Part shown: positions 57,169 through 64,000 of the stretch, piece by piece
Position numbering within the stretch: the stretch's first letter is position 1
Layout of the letters: every line of letters begins with the position of its first letter
Program-made: the position numbers and the translations under genes
DNA from: CAZFYZ01 sp964523735
GTDB lineage: Bacteria; Armatimonadota; UBA5829
Direction of reading: 5' to 3'
Length of the DNA: 64,000 nucleotides
Assembly (NCBI GenBank): GCA_964523735.1
Contig: CAZFYZ010000001.1
Coordinates: forward strand, 1-64,000
Notes under the pieces: model-generated
What the model was told of the DNA's origin: nothing
Database searches by the model: none
What the model saw: the letters and a program-made list of their open reading frames with translations, nothing else

Positions 57169-58504
57169 CATTCCTGTAGAGCCTCAGCGATTGGTTGCGA
57201 GAGAGGCTGATACTGCCGGCACTGGCCTGGCGTTCTTCTCGCTGTGCCTGTATCTGCTCTCGCAGTGCTTCCAGATTCCTCTTGTCGCGGTTGGGCCTTC
57301 ATGGGCGGTCTGGCCGGTGTTGTCGGACCTGGCCGCGGGGCTCATGCTGCTAAGCTTGCTCATATCGGGGCCGCGCCTCTGGATCAGGCACAGGGCCAAC
57401 GACGGCATCTACAAGGCATTTGGGCTGGCCGTTGTGGCGCTGTGTGTCGCCTTCCTGCTGTCGAGTCTTCGCTCGGTTACCGGAGTGGGGGACTACGAAC
57501 GCGGGACGAGCTTCGGCATCTTTCAGATCTACCGCCTGCTGGAGTTTCTGGTCGTGTTCCGGGTGGCGGCCGGCGTGCCACTGACCGCTCGGCGACTGGC
57601 GACTCTCTCGTGGATGGTGGGCCTGGCGCTCCTGTTGGCTTTCCTTGGGATGGTAGGAACATTCACCGGAGCCCTGCCGACGCCGCTGTTGGTGAGCCAC
57701 CTGCCGTCTGACATCGGCTCAGCGGGTCCCTGGGTTTCGATGTCCAACGGCCAATGGTATGAGGCGGGCACCATAGGTTACAACCACAGCTACGGCTCTG
57801 TGCAGCTGCTGATGCTGGGTGCCCTGGCACTGGCACTGCTGATCAAGAAGCGGACGCCTATCCTCGAGGCTGGTCTGCTGCTCATGACTATCGGGGGAGT
57901 CTTTATTACGGGAAGCAGGGCGGGGATGGCGGCGGCCATAGTCTTTGTCCTGGCGATGTTCGTGAGACGGCCTGCAAGCGCTGCGGCCAGCCTCGTCATC
58001 TTTCTTCTTCTGTTTTCCGTCAATGCGGGAATTCTGGATCTGGACCTTGGGGTGGGCGCCACTACCGAACGGCAGCTCACGCTCGGTCGCGCGCACGATC
58101 CGGAGAATCTCTCCGGCAGAGCCGAGATCTGGCAGGACTCGATCCAATTGCTCCAGGAGGACCCGCTGCGCTGGCTGGTCGGAGTTGGTCCCGGTTATAT
58201 CGCGCAGTCCGGCAACAACGCCCATATGCTCTACCTGCATATCATCATCGAGGGCGGGATCATCGGCCTGCTGATATTCGCCTTCGCGATGCGTCGCATC
58301 CTCAAGTCCCTGTACGCTGCCGAGGTTGGCGAGAGACCGCTATTCTGGGCGAGCATCGCTCTGCTGGTGTCGTCGCTGACTCAGGAGACGCTCTATCCCG
58401 TCCCGGCCATGGGCCACTTCCTGGGGCTGTTTCTTTGCTCGGTCGCGATAGTCGTGTCGGCGGAGGCATCGCACAGATCACCATTCGAAAGGAAGACTGC
58501 CTGA
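57134..58504 (+). CDS. O-antigen polymerase/ligase-like membrane protein (Wzy_C)
   Basis: 456 residues, starting 34 bases inside the preceding gene. About ten to twelve membrane helices are seen, with one large loop. SGRAEIWQDSIQLLQEDPLR, GVGPGY and NNAHMLYLHIIIEGGIIGLL are the Wzy_C/WaaL signature (conserved R and H). Such proteins polymerise or transfer undecaprenyl-linked glycans on the periplasmic side. Both polymerase and ligase roles fit; polymerase is favoured by the nearby Wzx. Confidence 0.85.
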   Translation: MTRAAVPTLPRSIPVEPQRLVAREADTAGTGLAFFSLCLYLLSQCFQIPLVAVGPSWAVWPVLSDLAAGLMLLSLLISGPRLWIRHRANDGIYKAFGLAVVALCVAFLLSSLRSVTGVGDYERGTSFGIFQIYRLLEFLVVFRVAAGVPLTARRLATLSWMVGLALLLAFLGMVGTFTGALPTPLLVSHLPSDIGSAGPWVSMSNGQWYEAGTIGYNHSYGSVQLLMLGALALALLIKKRTPILEAGLLLMTIGGVFITGSRAGMAAAIVFVLAMFVRRPASAAASLVIFLLLFSVNAGILDLDLGVGATTERQLTLGRAHDPENLSGRAEIWQDSIQLLQEDPLRWLVGVGPGYIAQSGNNAHMLYLHIIIEGGIIGLLIFAFAMRRILKSLYAAEVGERPLFWASIALLVSSLTQETLYPVPAMGHFLGLFLCSVAIVVSAEASHRSPFERKTA

Positions 58505-59412
58505 TGCTGGTCTCGGTGGCCATATCTTTCCTGAATGCAGAGCATACGCTACTCGGCGCAATCCGCTCCGTGTTTGCGCAGACCTGCACGGATTGGGAGC
58601 TGATACTGCTTGACGACGGTTCGACCGACGGATCGCTCGGCATTGCCCGGTCGATCGAGGATGAGAGAGTGCGTGTTGTCTCAGATGGGCGCAACCTGGG
58701 GATCCCCGTCAGGCTGAACCAGACGGCGGCGCTTGCTCGCGGCAAGTATCTGGCGCGTATGGACTCCGACGATATGATGCACCCAGAGCGCCTCGAGCGG
58801 CAGTTGGGCTATCTCGGGGCCAATCCGAAGCTGGACTTAATCGGCTCAGCCATCTACACGATCGACGGCGACAGCAACCTGACCGGCATCCGGCACGATA
58901 GCCCGGTTGATACACGGCCTGCCAGTGTTCTGCGATCCGGCTTTATCAACCAGCCAACAGGCATTGCGCTTACGGATTGGTGGCGGCGCAACCAGTACGA
59001 CGAGACATTCCCCAAGGCCGAAGACCACGAGTTCTTCTGTCGCGCGGCCTGTACCTCCCGCCTGGCCAGAATGCCGGAGCCCCTGCTCTACTATCGCGAG
59101 AAGCACAAGAGCCCGTGGGGCTATGTGAAGGAGTACAGGCGGCACGTTCGGTACTTCAGCAAGTGCCACCTGAGATACGGCCCCTCGGTCCTTGGTTGGC
59201 CGTCAACGGCCAAGGTTCTGCTTGAGTCCTGGAGCAAGCTTGCGATATACCACGTCGCGACAGCTTGTGGAGGACAGAAGCTGATCATATCACGGCGGCA
59301 TGGCAGACAGCTGACGGCAGAGGAGAGATCACGGGCCGAGGCGGGTCTCAGCGTCGTGAGCAGCACACCTGTTCCTGGAGTATCTGCATCGGTGGAGGTG
59401 TCGTCCGTATGA
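58504..59412 (+). CDS. Glycosyltransferase family 2 (GT-A)
   Basis: 302 residues from ATG 58504, which overlaps the upstream stop (TGATG). GT2 features: VSVAISFLNAEHTLLGAIRS, LLDDGSTDGSLGIARSIED and the metal-binding MDSDD, then a lower-similarity acceptor part with PKAEDHEFFCRAA. Adds a sugar from a nucleotide donor in the cytoplasm. The gene is one in a series of overlapping cistrons. Confidence 0.93.
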   Translation: MLVSVAISFLNAEHTLLGAIRSVFAQTCTDWELILLDDGSTDGSLGIARSIEDERVRVVSDGRNLGIPVRLNQTAALARGKYLARMDSDDMMHPERLERQLGYLGANPKLDLIGSAIYTIDGDSNLTGIRHDSPVDTRPASVLRSGFINQPTGIALTDWWRRNQYDETFPKAEDHEFFCRAACTSRLARMPEPLLYYREKHKSPWGYVKEYRRHVRYFSKCHLRYGPSVLGWPSTAKVLLESWSKLAIYHVATACGGQKLIISRRHGRQLTAEERSRAEAGLSVVSSTPVPGVSASVEVSSV

Positions 59413-60611
59413 GGCTGGTGATCGATCTCGGCGGACGCTATGATCGCACGCCCGACGGCGCCGTCTGGGCGAAGAGCGGCTGCCTTTACGAATACTGGAC
59501 ACGCTACCTGCCGATCTACGATGAGGTACGCCTGGTTGCGAGAGCACGAGACGTTGATAACGTCGGCAGTGAGATGCATCGGGTGGATGGCGACAGGGTC
59601 ACGTTCGAAGCTGTGCCCCACTTCCACGGCCCCTTCTCATACGTCACTCAAGTCACGCGAATTAGGGCGGCGGCCGAGCAGTCTGTCAGATGGGGCGACG
59701 CCGTCATATTGGCGGGCAGCCAACTGGCGCCTTTCATGGTCAAGAAACTATGGGCCGCCGGCTATCCCTACGCCATGCGGGTAATCGGCGATCCCCATAA
59801 TCTCTTTGCTCCTGGGGCCGTAACGCATCCGCTGCGGCCGGTGTTCCGCTGGTGGTTCACGCGACAGCTTCGGGAGTTGTGCCAGGGAGCGTGTTCGGCT
59901 ATCTACGTGACCGAGCGTGCGCTTCAGCAGCGCTATCCGTGCCCAGGTCCTTGCGCGGGAGTGTCAGACGTTGATCTTCCGCTGTCTGCCTTTGCCGAGG
60001 CCCCGCGACCTGCACGCTCACCGTCGGGTCCGTTCGGGATAATCATGGTCGGCTCGTTGGCGGAGCGCTACAAGGCGCCCCACATCCTGCTGGATGCAGT
60101 TGCATCGTGCATTCGCAGTGGCTCTGACTTCACGTTGACATTCGCCGGGGATGGCAGATGGCGACCTTATCTGGAGCGACAGGCAGACAGGCTCGGCATC
60201 GCTGATCGGGTCATATTCCTTGGGCAACTCGGAAACCACGAGGTTCGTGGCCACTTGGACCAGGCGGACTTATTCGTTCTGGCGTCATTCCAGGAGGGGC
60301 TTCCACGGGCTGTTGTTGAGGCAATGGCGAGGGGACTGCCTTGCGTCGGCTCGAGTGTAGGCGGGACCCCCGAGCTGCTGCCTCCGGAGGATCTTGTGCC
60401 GCCCGGAGACAGGGCCGCACTCGCAAACAAGATCGCGCAGATCTCGCGGGATCCGCAGAGAATGGCACGGATGTCGGCGCGCAATCTTGAACGTGCCTGG
60501 GACTTCAGAGAAAACGCACTTCAGGGTCAATGGATGGAGTTTTACGCTGATCTGAAGGAGAGAACGCAGTGGTGGCTGCAAAAGAACAAGCAACAAGACT
60601 GCTTCATGTGA
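59409..60611 (+). CDS. Glycosyltransferase family 4 (GT-B)
   Basis: 400 residues from ATG 59409, overlapping the preceding stop (ATGA), with GGAGG about ten bases upstream. GT4 motifs: PFGIIMVGSLAERYKAPHIL at the hinge, LTFAGDGRWRPYLERQADRL, and SFQEGLPRAVVEAMARGLPC. The N-terminal half is diverged (LVIDLGGRYDRTPDGAVWAK). It is the second of three GT4 enzymes in the operon. Confidence 0.9.
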   Translation: MRLVIDLGGRYDRTPDGAVWAKSGCLYEYWTRYLPIYDEVRLVARARDVDNVGSEMHRVDGDRVTFEAVPHFHGPFSYVTQVTRIRAAAEQSVRWGDAVILAGSQLAPFMVKKLWAAGYPYAMRVIGDPHNLFAPGAVTHPLRPVFRWWFTRQLRELCQGACSAIYVTERALQQRYPCPGPCAGVSDVDLPLSAFAEAPRPARSPSGPFGIIMVGSLAERYKAPHILLDAVASCIRSGSDFTLTFAGDGRWRPYLERQADRLGIADRVIFLGQLGNHEVRGHLDQADLFVLASFQEGLPRAVVEAMARGLPCVGSSVGGTPELLPPEDLVPPGDRAALANKIAQISRDPQRMARMSARNLERAWDFRENALQGQWMEFYADLKERTQWWLQKNKQQDCFM

Positions 60612-61762
60612 TGACGGTGGCTGAGTCAACCGGGTTTCTGACGGGGCAGGTGGGCTACCTGAGGTCGAAGGGATTCGACATATCGGTGCTCTCCTCGCCG
60701 GGTCAGGCTCTCGATCAGTTTGGGGCAGACGAACAAGTGCGGACGCTCACAGTAGATATGCCGCGGCGGATATCGCCCATCAGTGACCTCGGGGCTTTGT
60801 GGAAGATACGCCAGCACATCCGCGAACTCGAACCGCAGATCGCGCACGCGCACACCCCCAAGGGCGGCCTCCTTGGTATGGCCGCGGCATGGTCGGCTGG
60901 GGTGCCGGTTCGGATATACCACATCCACGGCCTGCCGTTCTTGACGGCCGAGGGACGCAAGCGGAAGATCCTCAGGTGGAGCGAGCGCACCTCCTGCCGG
61001 CTCGCCACGCGTGTGCTCTGTGTGAGCCGCTCAATACGTCAGGTTGTCATCGATGAGGGATTCTGTCCCGCTCCCAAGATCACTGTGCTCCACGAAGGCA
61101 GTGTGAATGGTGTGGACGCGCAGGTCCGCTTTGCGCCGCAGGCTGTGACTACCGGGGTGAGAGAGGATATGCGGGCGAGCCTGGGGATCAGGCCGGACGC
61201 CGCCGTCATCGGCTTCATCGGGCGCATCGTCCGCGACAAAGGCCTCATCGAACTGACCGAGGCATGGTCGAAGCTGCGGCTGGAGTATCCCAACCTGCAT
61301 CTGCTGATCGTCGGGCCTTTTGAGCCGCAAGACCCTGTACCACTGGACGTCAAAGAGACGCTGTGCGGGGACCTGAGAGTCCACCTTGTTGGTCTTGACT
61401 GGAACACACCGCCCTACTACTCCGCCATGGACATCGTCACACTGCCAAGCTACCGAGAGGGTTTCCCGTCGGTCCCGCTGGAGGCAGCGGCAATGGAGCT
61501 TCCCGTGGTGGCGACCAGAATCCCGGGCTGTATCGACGCGGTCGTCGATGGCGTGACGGGCACGTTGGTGCCTCCGCGCAACGGCCAGGCTCTTGGTAAC
61601 GCGCTTCGAGCATATCTGGAGTCAGCAGAACTGCGCCGTAAGCACGGCGCCGAGGGCCGCAAGCGAGTGCTGCGTGATTACCGCCAGGAGGCCATCTGGG
61701 AAGCCGTTCACACGGAATACAGCCGGCTGCTGCGGGTCTCCGGCGCATCGGGAGGGTCCTGA
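60569..61762 (+). CDS. Glycosyltransferase family 4 (GT-B)
   Basis: 397 residues from GTG 60569, eight bases after AAGGAG, and overlapping the preceding gene by 43 bases. RLLHVMTVAESTGFLTGQVG, QIAHAHTPKGGLLGMAAAWS, AVIGFIGRIVRDKGLIELTE and PSYREGFPSVPLEAAAMELP mark a CapM/EpsD-like GT4. It ends just before the sugar transferase gene, a pairing common in capsule loci, where this type adds the second sugar. Confidence 0.93.
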   Translation: MVAAKEQATRLLHVMTVAESTGFLTGQVGYLRSKGFDISVLSSPGQALDQFGADEQVRTLTVDMPRRISPISDLGALWKIRQHIRELEPQIAHAHTPKGGLLGMAAAWSAGVPVRIYHIHGLPFLTAEGRKRKILRWSERTSCRLATRVLCVSRSIRQVVIDEGFCPAPKITVLHEGSVNGVDAQVRFAPQAVTTGVREDMRASLGIRPDAAVIGFIGRIVRDKGLIELTEAWSKLRLEYPNLHLLIVGPFEPQDPVPLDVKETLCGDLRVHLVGLDWNTPPYYSAMDIVTLPSYREGFPSVPLEAAAMELPVVATRIPGCIDAVVDGVTGTLVPPRNGQALGNALRAYLESAELRRKHGAEGRKRVLRDYRQEAIWEAVHTEYSRLLRVSGASGGS

Positions 61763-61764
61763 CT

Positions 61765-62394
61765 GTGGCAAAGCGGTTGATTGATGTAGTCGCCTCGGGG
61801 CTTCTCCTCCTGCTGATTGCGCCGCTGCTTCTGGCGATCGCAGTCGCGGTGGCAGTCACCATGGGCTGGCCGGTCATATTCACGCAGGTTCGCCCTGGCA
61901 AGAACGAGCGGCCCTTCCGCATCTACAAGTTCAGAACCATGGGCAGCGCTGCTCTGCCGGACGGAACGCCTCTTCCTGACAGCCAGAGGCTCAACCCGCT
62001 GGGCAGGTTCCTCCGCGCAACCAGCTTGGACGAACTGCCGGAACTCTTCAATGTCCTGATGGGCCATATGAGCTTGGTGGGGCCCAGGCCGCTTCTTATG
62101 GCCTATCTGCCCTACTACACTGCGCGCGAGCGTCTGCGTCACAGTGTCAGGCCTGGCATAACGGGCTGGGCCCAGGTGACAGGCCGCAACGAGATCGGCT
62201 GGGCGGATCGGCTGGCCAAGGATGTGTGGTACGTGGAGAACTGGAGTCTCGGTCTCGACCTCCGGGTTCTGATCGAAACCGTGCGGGTTGTTCTCCGGAG
62301 AAGCGGTGTTGTGGTGGACCCGGAATCGCGAATGCTCAGCCTGGACCAGGAGCGGGCGCTTGCCGGGGACGAGGCCGGAGGGAGGCCACGATGA
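61765..62394 (+). CDS. Undecaprenyl-phosphate sugar phosphotransferase (bacterial sugar transferase, PglC-like size)
   Basis: 209 residues from GTG 61765, after GGAGG. Single membrane hairpin at about 8-34 (SGLLLLLIAPLLLAIAVAVA), then PFRIYKFRTM, RATSLDELPELFNVLMGHMS, LVGPRPLL and the C-terminal PGITGWAQVTGRNEIGWADR. This is the catalytic core of the monotopic phosphoglycosyl transferases. It puts the first sugar-1-phosphate on the lipid carrier. It lacks the N-terminal four-helix part of WbaP types. Confidence 0.95.
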   Translation: MAKRLIDVVASGLLLLLIAPLLLAIAVAVAVTMGWPVIFTQVRPGKNERPFRIYKFRTMGSAALPDGTPLPDSQRLNPLGRFLRATSLDELPELFNVLMGHMSLVGPRPLLMAYLPYYTARERLRHSVRPGITGWAQVTGRNEIGWADRLAKDVWYVENWSLGLDLRVLIETVRVVLRRSGVVVDPESRMLSLDQERALAGDEAGGRPR

Positions 62395-63170
62395 GCGATA
62401 TCGACATTCGGCCGGCAAGACCGGATGACGCCCCAGGTATTGTTGAGGCCATCCGCAGCGGTATCGAGCCGAATATGCTGGACAAGCTTATCTATGGCTG
62501 TGCGGGAATCGTTGATTACGTCCGCGATCAGATCAATAGCGCTGATCTGGGTTCCGACACTGTCTACACTGTTGCCAGCCTGGACGATCGGGTCATAGGC
62601 GCTGTGGAGCTGCGCCTTTGGCCCGGGGCGATCTTCATCAACTATATCAGCATGCTCCCCCAGTTCCGCTCGATGGGGCTGGGAAAAGACCTGCTTGGCA
62701 CTGCTACCCGGTTCGCCGCCGACGACGGTGCGAGCGAGCTTCTTCTGGATGTCATGGACACCAACAAAGAGGCGAGACGTTGGTACGATCGACTGGGCTT
62801 TGTCGAGGTGGAGGCCTCGGCCTGGAGCGCGGTCGAGATAATCGATGCGGCAGCCGAGTCGCAGGCGCTGGTCTCAGGCTATCCCCAGGCTCGGGCTTGC
62901 TGGCGGAGATACGGCTTTGGACAGTTCACCGTCGTGACTGCGAAGACAAAGGTGGGCGTCGGTTTGCTCGGCCGCAAGTGGTTCAGAGTGACCGAGGCTG
63001 CGGGGCTGGGTGATCCGTCACTTCATTCGGCTCTACGGCGGATGGATGCCTCCAGGAAGATACTCACGATCCTGCCCCTTCATGAGCAGGACGGGGTTTG
63101 CAGCTCTAGCGATAATTATCGGAGACTAGCGACCAGCCATAGACTAAAAGCGCAAAATCGAGTCAGTTAG
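62391..63170 (+). CDS. GNAT acetyltransferase
   Basis: 259 residues from ATG 62391, overlapping the sugar transferase stop (ATGA) and five bases after GGAGG. IRPARPDDAPGIVEAIRSGI and the acetyl-CoA loop MLPQFRSMGLGKDLLGTATR mark a GNAT fold; NKEARRWYDRLGFVEVEA is the usual C-terminal strand. Coupled position suggests it modifies a nucleotide-sugar or sugar in the same pathway. The C-terminal 100 residues are extra and not recognised. Confidence 0.88.
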   Translation: MSDIDIRPARPDDAPGIVEAIRSGIEPNMLDKLIYGCAGIVDYVRDQINSADLGSDTVYTVASLDDRVIGAVELRLWPGAIFINYISMLPQFRSMGLGKDLLGTATRFAADDGASELLLDVMDTNKEARRWYDRLGFVEVEASAWSAVEIIDAAAESQALVSGYPQARACWRRYGFGQFTVVTAKTKVGVGLLGRKWFRVTEAAGLGDPSLHSALRRMDASRKILTILPLHEQDGVCSSSDNYRRLATSHRLKAQNRVS

Positions 63171-63267
63171 CGCGTATTCGGCACTGGCATCCGGGTATAA
63201 GGCCCTTAGCTGGCAAGGCACCCCGCCTGTATGCCCGTCTGCCAGCGCAAGTGGAGGCTGAAGAACA

Positions 63268-64000
63268 TTGCTGACGAGTGACCGTGTAGACGTTCTGACT
63301 ACCAGCAAAGACTCACTATGGCAAGAGATTCTGGAGCGAATCGGCCGCTACGATTGCTACCACCTGCCTGCCTATCACCGTCTTGCGGAGCTGCAGGGCG
63401 AGGGTGAAGCGGTTCTGTTCGTCTATGACGACGGACAATGCACGGTCGCGCTGCCGTTGCTCTTGAGAAGCGTCGAGGTTGACGGGTTCGTCAGTACTGA
63501 CGATGGCCGCAGAGATGCAACATCCGTTTACGGCTATCCCGGCCCCGTAGCATCAGTCCCGCTGCCCCCCGAGATTCGGGAAAGGTTCAGCGACCACCTG
63601 CATGATTTTCTGAAGCAAAGTCGGATCGTCTGCGCGTTCAGCCGGCTGAATCCAGTGCTGGACAACGGGAGCGTGATGCAGCTCCTGGGTGAGGTCAGCG
63701 ATATGGGTCCGACCCTCTCCGTCGATCTGACGGCTCCATCCGAAGTCCAGTACGAGCACTACCGCAGGAGCTACAAGAAGAACATAAACACGCTGATCGA
63801 AATGGGGGCCACCTGCCAGGAGTGTGGAGTAGAGTCAGTAAGTGAGTTCGTGCATATGTACCACGAGACAATGGACCGGATCCACGCGGATGACTATTAC
63901 TACTTCGGAACCGACTACTTCACCAACTTGCTGACGATGTTGCCCGGCGCAGCACATCTCTTCCTCTGCCGGCTCGGTGATACGGCAATCAGTGGCATGG
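63268..64000 (+). CDS. FemAB/GNAT-like protein, cut by window end
   Basis: At least 244 codons from TTG 63268, ten bases after GGAGG; the frame is still open at 64000. No ATG start fits better. The segment YRRSYKKNINTLIEMGATC followed by a HMYHETMDRIHADDYYYFGT-type block is typical of FemAB/BioF2-like acetyltransferases (GNAT_6). Some of these act in peptidoglycan bridge synthesis, others in exosortase/PEP-CTERM-linked polysaccharide loci. Here the context favours the latter. It lies 97 bases after the GNAT gene. The stop and full length lie outside this window. Confidence 0.75.
   Translation, partial: MLTSDRVDVLTTSKDSLWQEILERIGRYDCYHLPAYHRLAELQGEGEAVLFVYDDGQCTVALPLLLRSVEVDGFVSTDDGRRDATSVYGYPGPVASVPLPPEIRERFSDHLHDFLKQSRIVCAFSRLNPVLDNGSVMQLLGEVSDMGPTLSVDLTAPSEVQYEHYRRSYKKNINTLIEMGATCQECGVESVSEFVHMYHETMDRIHADDYYYFGTDYFTNLLTMLPGAAHLFLCRLGDTAISGM

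Overview
The window is a high-GC bacterial chromosome segment from a flagellated, outer-membrane-bearing organism. P-ring and L-ring flagellar genes (flgI, flgH), dsbD and a Wzx/Wzy-type envelope polysaccharide cluster all point to a diderm cell wall. A PEP-CTERM protein, DUF4838 and DUF4091 secreted proteins, many large secreted multidomain proteins and a 10-N scaffold gap suggest a draft or metagenome assembly from Armatimonadota or a nearby phylum. The phylum is an inference. No rRNA, tRNA, CRISPR array, transposase or integrase was seen.

Layout. 0-9.7 kb: secreted glycan-directed proteins (a GH36-like alpha-galactosidase-type enzyme, two tandem DUF4838 paralogues, a secreted Ig-like protein, a PEP-CTERM protein). 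9.7-11.2 kb: a sigma-70-like gene bracketed by five related palindromes, then a tiny leader-type ORF and two strong hairpins. 11.2-13.6 kb: a minus-strand operon of ECF sigma, zinc-finger anti-sigma and a three-repeat STN (secretin/TonB short N-terminal) protein. 13.9-19.5 kb: a 1,864-residue secreted protein ending in a glycine-rich beta-helix, with a roughly 400-nt structured leader. 20-27.7 kb: dsbD, a TPR protein, a MurJ flippase carrying a duplicated domain inserted before its last helix, and a secreted transglutaminase. 27.7-30 kb: a small DGQHR plus HEPN gene pair with its own consensus promoter, which looks like an accessory or defence-type insertion.

30-46.8 kb is one minus-strand flagellar block: flgF-flgG-flgA-flgH-flgI-flgJ(N)-flgM-flgN-flgK-flgL-fliW-csrA-flagellin-flagellin-fliD-fliS-(fliT-like)-M14 peptidase. 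It contains the late structural parts, their chaperones, the anti-sigma-28 factor and the FliW/CsrA switch. Sigma-28-like promoters and a GGA-loop hairpin in a flagellin leader suggest how it is controlled. 47-51 kb: a DapA-family aldolase and a run of stress-type genes (DUF1328, DUF892, SDR, vanadium haloperoxidase/PAP2). 51.3-54.3 kb: a secreted DUF4091 protein. 54.6-64 kb: a tightly overlapping polysaccharide operon (Wzx flippase, four glycosyltransferases, Wzy/WaaL-type polymerase, polyprenyl-phosphate sugar transferase, GNAT, FemAB-like gene cut by the window end).

The observations most worth following are the MurJ insert, the DGQHR/HEPN pair, the palindrome-flanked sigma-like gene, and the flagellin leader hairpins beside csrA and fliW. 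All calls come from reading the sequence. Family names rest on recognised motifs, not on database searches.
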